The notes under the pieces were generated by a model. The model was not told the origin of the DNA and did not search any database. It worked only from the letters and a program-made list of their open reading frames with translations. From Solanum dulcamara (taxonomy: Eukaryota > Streptophyta > Magnoliopsida > Solanales > Solanaceae): a stretch of 64,000 nucleotides of DNA. This document shows positions 35,254 through 48,110 of the stretch, piece after piece (position 1 is the first letter of the stretch; the number at the start of each line of letters is the position of its first letter). The position numbers and the translations under genes are program-made. The stretch spans positions 7,995,256-8,059,255 of the forward strand of contig NC_077248.1 of assembly GCF_947179165.1 (NCBI RefSeq), read 5' to 3'.

Positions 35254-36465
35254 TGTATTGTAATGACCTATTTCCATAATTATGGATAAGCCAATGGGGA
35301 AATAATTGGGACTAGAAAAATTCTGACTAGTAATTTAGAAAATTTGAGCCAAGGCTAGACTTGGACGGAATCTGAGTCAGGTGAGGTCTAGGGTAATTCG
35401 GTAATGTATGGTGATCTAATTATCAATTTGATAAGTTGAGTTGATAGGAAAGATACTAAGGAGCATGTACGACTTTATGAAATTGAATTCGGGCTCGTAG
35501 AACTCCCGTAATTGATGTTGGCGTGAAGAGTTGATTTTAAAACGTCATGGTTTGAGGGCATGTTGCAAAATAGGGGCTTGTGACTCAGATACGGAGGTTA
35601 TGTTCCCATGCAACCCGCTATGACAGTATTATTCCTGCTATGGAGGGGCCGCCATGGTGGGACAATCGCAAATTTAAATGGGAAAAGTCCTAAAAATATT
35701 TTTTTTCTGCAATTATCATTTTCAGAGAGCAAAGGGACGAACTAGGGCTATTCCTGTCAGTTTTCCACCCACTGTTGCGCCAAAGGTAAGTTAAATACTG
35801 TCCTAACTTAGATTTTTATTCTTAGAACCTATAATCCATGCTAAATATCTAAAGGGAGGGTTCTTGGTTTGAATTTATTAGTAGGAAATAGCCCTAGTTG
35901 GGTGATAGGATCATGAAAGTGGTCAAGTTTAGGATTTTGATGTAATTCGGGTATTGTAGGCCATTGTTTGTTAATTCCTTGTAATTCTTAATTTTTAAGA
36001 CCAAGAACAAGCTAAAAGACTTCGAAAAGGAAAAACTCCAAATCTTTAGAGTTTCCAAAGCTTGGTTTTGAGGTAGGTGATGATTTATATTCCAGTCTGT
36101 GCTACTGTGCTTGTTATTGTAGTTAATAGTATTGTATGCATGTGTGAGACTAGGAAAAATATAATGAACTTGATGAAATGGCTAATGTGATCAATTACAT
36201 GCAATGAACCTGTTATTTGATTATGCAAGTATGCAAACTATTCATTGTGGTTGTGACTGTCATTGTGATATTGGATCGGGTGTCACGTTCTTACATATAT
36301 ATTTAATCGGGTGTCACATTCTGACACATATATTGGATCAGATGTTATGTTCTGTCATATATATTGGATCAGATGTCACATTCTGACACATATATTGGAT
36401 CGGATACTACACCGGTGTAAATTAACAGTTTGAGTATGGGTCTCATGAGAGGACTATTGTTGTTA
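35254..36465 (+). repeat. 3' LTR remnant of the gypsy element
   Basis: It starts TGTATTGTAATGACC just after the coding tail and aligns to the reverse complement of the solo LTR (30230 down to about 29030). It carries its own version of the 28-30 bp repeats (36265-36415: ATTGGATCRG-RTGTCACRTTC). Alignment stops after GGGTCTCATGAGAGGACTATTG, so the 3' third is missing. Confidence 0.8.
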
Positions 36466-37440
36466 TAACATGTAACTAATTTTATTCTTAAAATTATAGA
36501 TATCATATTTTAAAGAAGCTTATAACTTGAATATATCTTTGGATGATCTAATAGTATAAATAAAATACAACAATATATGATACATGCATAATTGAGAATA
36601 ACTACTGATTTAACCAGAAAGTGATCCTCCAAATTTTTTTCAATTGTCGAGTAATCCTTTTGATGGAGTCTCTTCATCCATTGTTTGTGAATAATTACTG
36701 ATTTAATTAGAAAGTTGAAAGTTGATGATGAAAGTTTATGAATGTATGAAAAAAAACTATTAATATATTCGAATGAAAAAAAATGTTGGTTGAAAAATGT
36801 TTAGGGGGTTACCTGAAATTGAGAAATCTTGTTTAGGAGGGGGAAAGACAACATTAAAAATTCAAAATTGATATGATTGAGAGATTTTAGAAGAAAAATT
36901 AGTGAGTGAAAAGATCAGAGATAAAGTGTGATTTGTACAAAAGGGAATAAAATCAGGCGAGAATAGATTTAAATTTTTATACAAATCATATTGGTGGGTC
37001 CCAATTTTAATAGCAAATTTCATTAAACAGTGTTATGTTTTATAATTATGTGAAACTATGGTTGTGTTACAATTTACATAATACACTAGTATATTTTGTC
37101 TAGTCGAGTAATTTTTCCTTAAATATATTGGAAGTTATTCAATGCAACAAGAGTGTTAAAAAAAATGAAAACTAATCTTTAACAATTCTGAGGAAGGAAG
37201 ACCTCAAATATAGTTCAAATAAAACTTAAGCTATAACAAATTTCTAATCCTTTAGAGTAGAAGATCTCTTAAGAAATACTACTATTCAGCAAAGAGTTTG
37301 ATTCAAAAACTAAAGAGAGGAAGTTATGAGAAAGCTTGATTTTAACTATAAAATTTGAAATACAAAGAGGCACATGATGTACATTTATCTTAGTAGGATA
37401 TCAAAATGGTTTAAATGAACTTGAAAAATATTTTTGACTT
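36466..37440. other. AT-rich spacer without recognisable features
   Basis: No supported frame or repeat. The CACTAGT near 37084 has no hairpin and is not taken as a Helitron end. Confidence 0.45.
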
Positions 37441-39160
37441 TTATAAATTTTTTCGATACTCCTCCCAAGACTCAATATGTTCATATCTATCAGGTGAGTA
37501 AAATACTCAAAATGCTCATTTAGTCTCCTTTGGACTTAGTTCAAAATCAACTCATTTAGTCTCATTGGACTCTTTCCAAAACTCAATCAATCTAGTCTCA
37601 TTGGATCTTCTTTCAAAATCAACTCATCTCAATCATCAAACTCTTCTCTTTAAATTTGATACAATCTCAACTCAATGAATGCATTTAAAATATAGTTTTT
37701 TAACTCTTCAACTCAATCTCAAAATAGATGTTTTAATGTAATAATGCTCAACTCGTTTATACTCAAAATTTTCATGCTCAAAATAGTTATTAAGAGACTT
37801 CTCAAACTCAACTCATGCTTAACTCTTTCTAAATTAAATATGAAGATAATCATGCTTTAAACTCAAAATAGTACATAAATAATTTATACAAAAACGTTCA
37901 CAAATCATTTTTAAGACTCCTTCTCAAACAATCATTTATACTCAAAATCCTCATAAGACTCCAATCAAATCGAATTATGCAAATTATATCATGTAGTCAC
38001 ATTAGACTCCAATCCACTCCATCTCAAACATCATCATCAATCATTTTACCCTTTTTAAAAATAGACATCATTTACATCATCATCAAACATCTTTTTCCAA
38101 AATCCTCATTTAACTCTATGTTCAATTTCATCAAACTCATAAAAAAATGCATCATCTCACTTTGAAAGCAATATTTTTATTTATACATGAAAACCATCAA
38201 TCTTAACCTCAAGACAAATTATGATAAAAATAAAATCTCATCTTGAGTTCATGTGAATGAATATATGAATCCATACTCTCAACAAAACTCAACTTAAGAA
38301 CATCATTAATACATATGAATTTATATACAAAAACTCAATAGAAATTATAGATAACCCAAGAACTCAACTCATGAAACCTCAAAATTCAACTTCACTCGAA
38401 TAAATAAAGATGTAGGGCACGTGGATGAAATCAATCCAATGTTGTGAGTAGCCTTACATACCTGGAATGAAGATCATCTCACAGAAAATTAAAGACATGA
38501 CTTGAAGATCTTGAATCATAGCTCTTCTTCTCCTTTCTAGTCTCCTCTCAAATCTCCTAAGATGAAGGAGAGGAAAACCTCCTTGGATATTATGAGGGAA
38601 CTGATTTTTTTGTCCCAAAATGGTTAGGGTTATACTTGGAATATGTGGAAAAAAGTCTGAAATGCCTTTTATCAAGAAAAAAATCTGAAAAACATGTTCA
38701 AAACCCTGTAGGCACGATAGTGGCACTCCGCGCCATCACACAAACTACTGCAGCTAGTTTCGGGCGCTCTGCTAGCGCGCCGCACCAAGCCCATAAACTG
38801 CTGCAGTGGTAGTCTTTGGTAAAACAGTCATAACATTTGACTTCGAACTCGGAATGAGGCAAACTCGGTGGCATTGGAAAGAGAACTCAAAGATATTTAA
38901 TTTGGTAGGTTATGGACCACCTAAATATTAATATGATTAAAGTTATGGTCATTTGAAATTGACCCTTATTCGAACTCATCCGAAAACTTAGCCGATAGAA
39001 ATTCTTTGGACTAGGCTTGGTGTTAGAGATCCCTCATTAACCTAAACCACATATAATACTCTTCAAATACTTAGTAATTAATCTTAACTCATGTATAAAA
39101 TTAGAAGTACGCATATGAAGAATGGTTCGAGTCTTCGCGAAAAAATTATGGGGTGTTATA
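37440..39160 (-). repeat. Probable gypsy LTR, minus strand
   Basis: The right end reads GGGGTGTTATA, that is TATAACACCCC on the minus strand, one base from the TGTAACACCCC start of the solo LTR at 31863. The body contains a GC-rich piece (38700-38800) with GCTAGCGCGCCGC, a transcript-leader-like purine-rich zone, and short degenerate repeats of CTCATTTAGTCTC..TTGGACT (37514-37640). No coding content was seen. The left end and a target duplication were not found, so the start is approximate. Confidence 0.5.
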
Positions 39161-41040
39161 ATAAATAGGTAGTTACACATCTTCTACTGTCAATCTTTTT
39201 CTTCTAATACAAAATTCAGAGAAGGTTCTCTCTTTGTTTCTTCATTCTCCTTCTATGGAGGTTTTATGGATTTCACCATTGTAGGTGATATCATAGCTTT
39301 CAATTCAGTAATTCAACATGGTATCAAAGTAAGGTTGCTCTTACTAGATCCTTCGGCTTGTTACTACTGTTTTTCTAATTCTCCAATTCATTTCTGTCGC
39401 TAATTTGTTGTTGAAGTTGCATACTCAAATTTCACATACAGAGTTCAATTCAATCTTACAGTAGCTCGAAAGCTCTTTGCAATCAAAGGTTGTCACCATG
39501 GTAGAAGTCACAGAACAAAGTAGCAATACCAACACTGCAGGAAATGGATCTATCGATGTAAGTAGTCCTTTCTACATTCATCCATCTGATAATGCAAGTC
39601 TTGTTCTTGTGCCGACTGTATTTGATGGAATAAGTTATGAATCTTGTAAAAGAGGTGTAGTAGTGTCTTTATCTGTAAAAAATAAACAGGGTTTCATGGA
39701 ATGTAGTAGGCCAGAATTGAACTCACCTTAGTATAGTCAATAGGAAAGATGTGACAATATGGTCACATCCAGGATCTTTAATTCCTATAGAAAGGAAATT
39801 ACAGATAGTGTAGAGTATGCCTGTGATGCCCTAGAACTGTGGAAGAAATTAGAAGATAGATATGATCAGACAAATGGAGCAAAATTATATCAAATCCAAA
39901 AGGAAATTAATGATCTCAGTCAATGAGTACTTGATATTACAGTATACTATACTAGGATGAAGAAGTTGTGGGAAGAATTAAATAATCTGAGTGCAAAAGG
40001 CCAATATAATTATGCATGTACCGTGGAGAGAAGGAGAACATACACAAAGCTGAATAAGATAGAAGACTTATTCAGTTTCTCATGGGCTTAAACGAGGTCC
40101 ATACTGTGATCAGAGAAAGCATACTAATGATGAGTCCTTTACCTTCCATGGCTCACACTTTTGCATTGCTAATTCAAGAGGAAAAACAAAGAGAGTTTAA
40201 ACCAAACAATCAGATATTTACAAAAGCAAGCTCAATGAATTCTTCAATGAATCCTTCCATGATGAATGCAAGCTCTTCAGGATCATCAGGTGGAAAGTCA
40301 TTCATGACAAACTACTCTCCCAATAATAATGCAAATGGGAGATCTAGACCATTCTGTGATCACTGTAGAAAGCTAGGCCACACCAAAGGCAAGTGTTTCA
40401 AGATACATGGTTATCCCCAAAAGAGAAGTCATGGCAATGCACAGAACCATAAAGGTCATAGTAACCAAAACAGATTCAATCATAATCAGAATCACCAAAA
40501 CAGATACAATAATAATCAGAGTCAATACAACTCAAACTATAATCATAGGTATGCAAAATGGAAAGGAATAACAACAAATGCCTTTGAGATTGATACTGAA
40601 TTAGGTATTGATGGACCTTCAAACAACTCAGTTCCCAACCTCTCAAAGAAGCAATATGGTCAACTACTCAATCTGCGACAGAGCTTCCAAATGAGCAAAT
40701 GTTGCAGGAGAAAATGGCTAGAAATGGAAGCAATGATTTAGATGATGATGATTTCACCTGTGATAACGAAAATGTGGCCGAAAAGTCACCGGAATCATTG
40801 AAATCAACTGCAAAATGGGAGACCTTTTTTGGGTTTTCTTCTAGAAAAGTTTTTTTTTCTTTTTGGCAATAATTCTATTAATGAATTAATATTTCCATTT
40901 TGTTGGATGAATGAGGGGGGACCAAAGTTAATTTTTCTAGACTTGAGTGTGAGTGTTGCTACTTTGGGAAGTAAAAACGATGATGTCATAAATGATATCT
41001 ATATACCTAATTTTTCAAGACTTGTGTCTTAATGTTACAT
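39161..41040 (+). mobile_element. 5' fragment of a second type of Ty1/copia element
   Basis: The end of a 5' LTR (39161-39318, ending TTCAACA) is followed directly by the primer-binding site TGGTATCAAAG (39319-39329, initiator-Met type) and by gag. The LTR start is cut by the gypsy LTR at 37440-39160. Sequence similarity to gag ends near 40741 and no pol follows, so the element is truncated at both sides. Confidence 0.8.
39498..40741 (+). pseudogene. copia gag pseudogene
   Basis: The capsid-like gag begins at ATG 39498. Its N-terminal part has the F-Y-I-H-P-S-D and F-D-G-I-S-Y motifs typical of copia gag with the short N-terminal gag_3-type domain. The frame has stops at 39729 and nearby, another near 39925, and shifts near 40075. 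The last part (40082-40741) includes a zinc knuckle C-D-H-C-R-K-L-G-H-T-K-G-K-C (about 40357-40398) followed by an Asn/Gln/His-rich tail. It differs clearly from the gag at 43285. No function remains. Confidence 0.85.
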
Positions 41041-41995
41041 TAAGAGTATAAAGTGTCTATTTTGCCAACTCTCCCCACTAGCTGGACTAATATGAGTTTG
41101 TATTGGGTGAAATATTTCCTATCAGTAACTTGTCAATTTTGGAGATTTGAATCCGAAAACTCTAACTAAAAATTAAGGACTTGAAATCTAAGCTGAAGAC
41201 AGACAAAGCCGAAACTCTTTTTGTTAGAAATGTAAAAAGTAACTCTACTACCAGTAACATCCCCTTCCCCTCCTCCCACCATAATAGGAGTAGCAAGGCT
41301 TTGCCACTATCCTGTAATGATGCATATCAAGCTATCTTAATATATTACGCTCCTTCAGTACCAAAAAAAGAAGAAGATAATATTCGATAGGTCAAAATAT
41401 ACAATATCCAGTTGCTAAAAGTCTGATCCTCTTTTTGTCTGATAATTTAAATAGCTCTTAATGATGACTTCGCCGTATTGAATTACAATAAGTATTCTGA
41501 AATTTATTACTTAAGTCTCAGCGTTTTGTCTAATATTAGTGCCTGTCTGTCTCAAATGAAGTTTAATTTTACCAATCCAAAATAAAATTAGTCTTTTTGC
41601 AACTTAAAACATACTAAATAAATTCTCATATTGTTTACACCTAACCTAACTACTACTCAAAGTAAGAAAGGACTATCAGGTTAAATTTAAGTATGGGTGA
41701 TAAATTGTGTCCTATATATGTGCAAATTAGAGGTACATGTAGCACCATCTCCTCTAAAAATAATAAATACAATATAATGTGCAAGTAGATATTGCCTACT
41801 TATGACGAAAGGTCATTTGATGACATATGAATGGCAGGCCCAACGAAGCATTCTGCCTTTAACAAATAAAGGTCCAATTGTGTCTGCCTAGTCTACAACT
41901 GAAATTTTGGATAAAAAATTGGAAAAACTAAGCTCATGTCCTATAAAAATAAAATAGTTACAGACAAATATTTTTTTATAATTTATACCTCTCAA
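41041..41995. other. Spacer without recognisable genes
   Basis: No supported coding region; the frame at 41181-41390 has no known domain. The segment 41100-41190 resembles 1090-1180 near the left-edge copia LTR. Confidence 0.45.
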
Positions 41996-42612
41996 AGCAT
42001 GAGATTTACGACCAAGATACCGTCGCAGTATCATATACTAACATGGTATCATTGAGGCTGCTTCAGTCCTTAATGATACTATCACAATACATCTATATAT
42101 TGCCGTGGTATCATTGATATCTAATTCAACCCTTCATCTACATCTCCATGAAACCATCATATACTGACATGGTATCATTAAGGATCGTTTCATACAAATT
42201 TTGAATGATACCATCATAGTATGTATATAATGTGATGGTATCATAAAGGTTTTCCTAAGTCATTCGATATTACATGAATGATACTACCACAGTATATTCA
42301 TATATTAATCATAATATTAAAAATCCTTAATGAGGCACTTTTAAAATCCTCAATGATACTATAACAATATATTGATACCCTATCGGTATTATATAGGATT
42401 GAACTCTTTTTTTAAGAAATAAAAATAAAACAGTTAAGAGAAAATTATTAAAATCACAATCTTATTATTAAACTAATTAGTAAATATGTTCTTTGTGATA
42501 CTCCGTCGGTATGTTGATAGCGTATTGGTATCATATAGGACTAAATTTAATCCTCTGTGATGCTCCATCAGTATATGATACCCTATCAGTATCATGTAGG
42601 GTGGGTGTTGAC
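41996..42612. repeat. Degenerate array of alternating AATGATACC / GGTATCATT motifs
   Basis: Words of the type TGATACCATCACAGTAT and ATACTGACATGGTATCATT alternate in opposite orientation across about 600 bp (for example 42041-42056, 42070-42086, 42106-42120, 42169-42184, 42205-42221, 42234-42249, 42275-42291, 42351, 42524, 42561, 42588). Neighbouring pairs form imperfect dyads with a TA-rich centre. No coding frame is kept. It shares the GATAC core with the arrays at 2841-4235, but the units differ. Confidence 0.7.
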
Positions 42613-42961
42613 ATCAGCATGATATCAGTGCGCAAATTTAAAAATAAGGAAAAAAGGTCAAATATGTCTTTGAACTTCGGTATATGTACTAATTTTGAGA
42701 GAGAGAAATTTAACCTTATTTGCTCCCTCATTTAAACAACTCAAACTAAAATAAAAGGTAAAACAATTTATTTATGATTGTTAGAAATATTATATGATGT
42801 TTTTTTTTAGTTTGACTTAATTTAATTATAACTTGAGATATTGAACTAATAACTTGACAATATGAAAAGAAGATTTAATGCATTCTTATATCATTATACA
42901 GAAAAATGACAACCTTTTATATTAAAAAGACTTTAAAATGGTATGTAACTCTATAAATGAC
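42613..42961. other. AT-rich spacer
   Basis: No feature recognised. It ends in the target site AGTAG (42962-42966) of the copia insertion. Confidence 0.5.
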
Positions 42962-42966
42962 AGTAG

Positions 42967-43205
42967 TGTTAAAAAGCAAGTTGGATTGAATGTCTACTTG
43001 CCTACTTGCATTTAATTTTTTTCATGTGGGGTCCACTAAAAGTGGGCAACTTGCCCACAATCACTTCTTATTCTCCTATAAATTCTTACCCTTGTACACA
43101 GAATTTGATACACCAACACGGAAGAATTTCTTTTCCTCGTCTGCTCTCCTTTTAATTCTCTTATCCTCTCCGTTTTGTTTGCTCAATTTAGTGTATTTTA
43201 GAACA
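42967..43205 (+). repeat. 5' LTR, 239 bp
   Basis: Begins TGTTAAAAAGC and ends TTTTAGAACA. It contains the palindrome GTGGGCAA-C-TTGCCCAC (43042-43058) and a TATA-like CTATAAATT about 20 bp further on (from 43076), so transcription probably starts in the ACACAGAATTTGATAC area. Confidence 0.95.
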
Positions 43206-43222
43206 CGTTATCAGCACGAGGC
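43206..43222 (+). promoter_or_regulatory. Primer-binding region of the copia element
   Basis: CGTTATCAGCACGAG follows the 5' LTR directly. The same sequence with one change lies next to the 5' LTR of the minus-strand element (11435-11449). It differs from the TGGTATCAGAG initiator-Met site used by the other two copia types in the window; the priming tRNA is not identified here. Confidence 0.65.
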
Positions 43223-43284
43223 TCCGGCTAATTTTTCAAGATAACAAAAGTGGTAAGAGTTTTATTTAATTTTATTTTTATAAA

Positions 43285-44271
43285 ATGGCAAATATTTCCA
43301 AAATTGAATTTACTGCTCTTGATATTTTTGGAAAAGACTACTCCTCATGGGCACTAGATGCCGAAATTCATCTTGAATCGATGGGTCTGGCAGACACCAT
43401 CAAAGATGATAACCAGGCATCTAGTCAAGACCGTGCAAAAGCTATGATTTTCCTCCGCCACCATCTTGATGAGGGTCTTAAATTACAATATCTTACATTA
43501 AAAGATCCCTTGAAATTGTAGAAAAATTTAAAAGAAAGGTATGACCACCTGAAGTTGGTCATGCTTCCACAAGCACGTCATGACTGGTTAAATCTGAGAC
43601 TAATGGACTTTAAAAATATAACTGAATATAATTCTGCTTTATTTCGAATTATAGATCAGTTAACTTTATGCGGAGATGAAATCACGGAACAAGATAAACT
43701 TGAAAAAACATACTCCACATTTCCACCCGCGAATATGCTCCTGCAGCAGCAATATCGCGAAAAAGGCTTTACAAAATATTCTGAATTATTATCTCACTTA
43801 CTTATTGCTGAACGCCATAATGAATTATTAATGAAAAATCATGATAGTCGGCCCGTTGGTTCTTTGCCACTCCCTGAAGTGAATCAGGCAAATTCTAACC
43901 AACGAGAAAGAGGCCATGGCCCCAGTCGTGGTCGTGGTCGTAGTCAAAGAAGAAATTTTAATCATGATGCTCGGCTGACACCGAGAAATAATCAGCAATA
44001 TAAAAGGCAGGGTAAAAAGCCAGAAGCTTTACCGAAGAATAATTCAGAAACAATATGTCATAGATGTGGAGGTGTGGGGCACTGGTCGCGAATTTGCCGG
44101 TCATCAAAGCGCCTTGTTCAGCTATATCAGGCATCTCTGAAAAGGGCAAAAAATAATCCAGAGACAAATTTTATCTCTGAAGATAATATTGAGCCCATGC
44201 ATTTGGATGTAGCTGGTTTCTTTAATTTTCCAGAAGTAAATATGAATGTTGATAAGCCCGATAATATTTAA
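43285..44271 (+). pseudogene. copia gag, one premature stop
   Basis: gag builds the virus-like particle. The frame starts at ATG 43285 and runs to a stop at 44269-44271, interrupted only by a TAG at 43519-43521 where the family has tryptophan. A Lys/Arg/Gly-rich stretch around 43915-43950 precedes a complete zinc knuckle C-H-R-C-G-G-V-G-H-W-S-R-I-C (about 44058-44099). The stop falls in the N-terminal third, so only a short fragment would normally be made. Confidence 0.9.
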
Positions 44272-44376
44272 ATAATTCTCTTTGTTGTTGTATGTATTAA
44301 ATATTATGTTTGTATTTTTCTAGATCCATGTAATAAAATAAAATTTTGTATAATAAATTATGTATTAATTATAATA

Positions 44377-47300
44377 TTGACTTTCTTTCTTTGTGAAGAA
44401 AATATGGAAATGCCTCAAATCTTATTTGGATCAATGATAAATCACGAGGATATTTGTGTAATTGATAGTGGAACAACCCATGCTATATTTAAAGACGAGA
44501 AATATTTTTCCAATTTACTTAGAAGAAAAGCTAATGTTACTACAATTTCTGGTAATTCAAAAATGATAGAAGGCTCCGGAAGAGCTACTATAATTCTGCC
44601 TAAGGGAACAAAAATTGTTATAGAAGATGCACTATTTTCTTCTAAATCCCCAAGAAACTTGTTAAAATTAAAGATATCCGCAGAAATGGATATCATGTTG
44701 AGACAATAAATGAAATAAATATTGAATATCTTGGTATAACCAAGAGTGTCTCAGGCCAGAAATATATTTTGGAAAAATTACCAACTCTGTCATCTGGCCT
44801 ATATTATGCAAAAATTAGTGCGATTGAAGCACATTTAATCATAAACCAAAAGTTTACTGATTTAAATACATTTGTGCTATGGCATGATCGAATAGGTCAT
44901 CCTGGATCAATAATGATGAGACGAATTCTTGAAAATTCAAGTGGACATCCGTTAAAGAACCTGAAGATTCTTACAAATTATGAATTTTCATGTGCTGCTT
45001 GTTATCAAGGCAGATTAATTGCCAGCCCATCAATCCTGAAGGTTGACATTGAATCTCTTGGCTTTTTAGAGCATATAAATGGGGATATATGTGGACATAC
45101 TCATCCACCTAGTGGATTGTTGAGATATTTTATGGTCCTAATAGATGCATCATCTAGATGGTCTCATGTGTGCCTTTTATCATCTCGCAACCCGGCATTT
45201 GCGAAGTCGTTGGCACAAATAATAAGATTAAGGACGCAGTTCCCAGATTATCCAATTAAAGCTATTCGCCTTGCTAATGCTGAAGGATTTACATTCCAAG
45301 CTTTTGATGAATATTGCTTATCAATTGGGATAAAAATTGAACATCCTGTTGCTCATGTTCATACTCAAAATGGCCTTGCAGAGTCATTTATAAAGCGCCT
45401 ACAATTGATAGCAAGACCTCTACTAATGAAAACAAAATTGCCAATTACTGTTTGGGGTCATGCTATTTTACATGCAGCAGCACTTGTACGTCTCAGACCG
45501 ACACATTATAATAAATACTCTCCGTCGCAATTAGTATTTGGTCATGAACCAAATATAGCTCATTTAAGAATTTTTGGTTGTGCGGTTTACGTGCCTGTAG
45601 CACCACCACAACATACAAAAATGGGCCCTCAACGAAGGTTAGGCATATATGTTGGGTTTGACTCACCCTCCATAATTCGATACCTTGAACCGTTAACAGG
45701 AGACTTATTCACTGCTCGATTTGCAGATTGTCGGTTTGATGAAACAATTTTCCCGCCATTAGGGGGAGAGAAAAAAGAACCCGAAAAAGAAAAAGAAATT
45801 GCGTGGAAAGTTTCATCACTATCACATTTTGATCCACGTACCCGCACATGTGAACAGGAGGTCCAGAAGATCATCCACTTGCAGAAAATAGCAAATCAAA
45901 TGCCAGATGCATTTACTGATTTGAAACGGATAACTAAGTCACATATCCCTACAGTGAATGTACCTATCCGGATTGATGTCCCAAAAGGACCATTTACAAG
46001 TATCATAGCTTCTGAATCCCAAACACGCCAGAAGCGTGGTAGACCATTGGGTTCAAAGGATAAAAATCCTAGAAAGAGAAGCGTGAGAAATAATAAAGAT
46101 GATACTAAAATAGAACCTCCTGAAGAAGGTCAAGATTTGAGTAATCCTGATATTCCTGAAGAAATCAGTGAACCCGAGACTCAAGTAAATGAAGAACTTT
46201 CAATAAATTCTTTCGGTGATGAGATAAATTTAGATTGATCTAAAATCACGGTTGATAATGTTTTTGCATATAATGTTGCACTTAATCTCATGCAAGATAG
46301 TGAAAGTCTTGAGCCTAAATCCGTCGACGTACATGTGATTGGCCAGAATGGCAAAAGGCAATTCAATCAGAATTAGACTCACTTGCTAAACGTGAGGTTT
46401 TTGAACCTGTAGTCCAAACCCCTGAAGGTGTAAAACCAGTTGGCTATAAATGGGTTTTTGTTAGAAAACGAAATGAGAGAAATGAAATTATAAGATATAA
46501 GGCACGCCTTGTTGCACAAGGATTCTCTCAAAGACCCGGAGTCAACTATGAATAAACATATTCACCTGTTATGGATGGAATAACATTTCGATATCTCATC
46601 AGTTTAGCTGTACATAAAAATCTTGAAATACACCTAATGAATGTGGTTACAGCTTACCTTTATGGTTCACTTGATAATGAAATTTACATGAAAATTCCAG
46701 AAGGATTAAAATTGCCTGAAGCATGTAAAAAGTCTCGGGAAGTATACTCAATGAAACTCCAAAGATCATTATATGGTCTGAAACAATCAGGGCGCATGTG
46801 GTATAATCGCCTAAGTGAGTATTTAATAAATGAAGGCTATATTAATGATGTTATTTGTCCATGTATTTTTATTAAGAAAACGGAATCAGAGTTTGTTATA
46901 CTCGCCGTTTATGTTGATGACATAAATCTCATTGGAACCCCTGAAGAGGTCCAAAATGCAATTGAATATCTAAAGAAAGAATTTGAAATGAAAGACCTTG
47001 GAAAGATAAAACTTTGTCTAGGTCTGCAAATTGAACATTTAGCAGACGGAGTTTTTGTCCATCAATCTGCCTACACTGAGAAAATCTTAAAAAGATTTTA
47101 CATGGATAAATCACATCTATTAAGTACTCCAATGGTTGTTCGATCACTTGAAGTGGAAAAAGATCAATTTCGACCTCCAGAAGAGGATGGAGAAATTCTT
47201 GGTCCTGAAGTACCATATCTCAGTGCTATTGGTGTACTTATGTATCTTGCTAACGCAACTAGACCTGACATAACATTTTCTGTTAATTTGTTAGCAAGGT

Positions 47301-47911
47301 ATAGTTCATCCCCAACGCGAAGGCATTGGAACGGTATCAAACATATTTTGTGATACCTGAAGGGTACTATTGATATGGGTTTGTTTTATACTAACAAAGG
47401 TTGCGCAGACCTTATTGGTTATGCAGATGCAGATTATTTATCAGACCCACATAAAGCTCGATCTCAGACAGGTTATCTGTTTACACATGGAGGGACTGCT
47501 ATATCATGGCGATCTACAAAACAGTCCATTGTTGCTACTTCTTCAAATCATGCTGAAATAATAGCAATTCATGAATCAAGTAGAGAATGTGTGTGGTTGA
47601 GATCGATGATACAGTTCATCAAAGAAAGATGTGGTCTAGAAAATAATGTTAAAATACCCACAATTATATTCGAAGACAATGCCGCGTGCATAGCTCAATT
47701 GAAAGGTGGCTTCATAAAAGGAGACAGAACGAAACACATTTCACCAAAATTATTCTTCACACATGATCTTCAGAAGAATGGTGAAATTGATGTACAACAA
47801 GTTCGTTCAAGTGATAATCTTGCAGATTTATTCACAAAGGCATTACCAACATCAACTTTTGAGAAGCTAAGGCATAAGGTTGGAATGCGCCGTCTCCAAA
47901 ATATCAAATGA
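44377..47911 (+). pseudogene. copia pol, several lesions
   Basis: Domains in order: protease with D-S-G at 44464-44472; GAG-pre-integrase (L-W-H-D-R-I-G-H-P near 44878); integrase core (about 45080-45420); linker rich in charged residues; reverse transcriptase with Y-V-D-D at 46910-46921; RNase H (47375-47800). Lesions: 1-base deletion near 44665; TGA at 46236-46238 where the sister copy has Arg; about 10-base deletion near 46335; TAA near 46552 replacing Glu; TGA near 47351 replacing Arg. The integrase motif L-D-N-A-G-E-F of the sister copy reads L-A-N-A-E-G-F, so the second catalytic Asp (codon 45273-45275) is Ala. gag and pol are separated by about 100 bp. Confidence 0.9.
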
Positions 47912-48100
47912 AGCTTTCATCAGGGGGAGTAAATACGCGTTGCACTCTTTTTTCCTTAACCAAGGTTTTGTCCCACTGGGTTTTCGTGGTATGGTTTTTA
48001 ATGAGGCAGCAATTAAGACGTATTACCAGATGTGTGTACTCTTTTTCCCACTGAATTTTTCGTAGTAAGGTTTTAACGAGGCACCTTACACGTGGACATC

Positions 48101-48110
48101 CAAGGGGGAG
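48101..48110 (+). promoter_or_regulatory. Polypurine tract
   Basis: AAGGGGGAG lies directly before the 3' LTR and would prime plus-strand synthesis. The left-edge relative has 15 G at this place. Confidence 0.85.

Larger units (their letters stand above)
26355..36465 (+). mobile_element. Decayed Ty3/gypsy chromovirus-type element carrying nested insertions
   Basis: The order is 5' LTR remnant (26355-26856), gag end, protease, reverse transcriptase, RNase H, integrase and chromodomain-like tail (to about 35230), then 3' LTR remnant (35254-36465). The two LTR remnants belong to the same family: each aligns to a different part of the solo LTR at 28388-30230. The primer-binding site and most of gag are deleted. 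Two solo LTRs and one SINE fragment interrupt the coding region, and many stops and frame breaks are present. Domain order (integrase after RNase H) is diagnostic for Ty3/gypsy. Confidence 0.9.
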
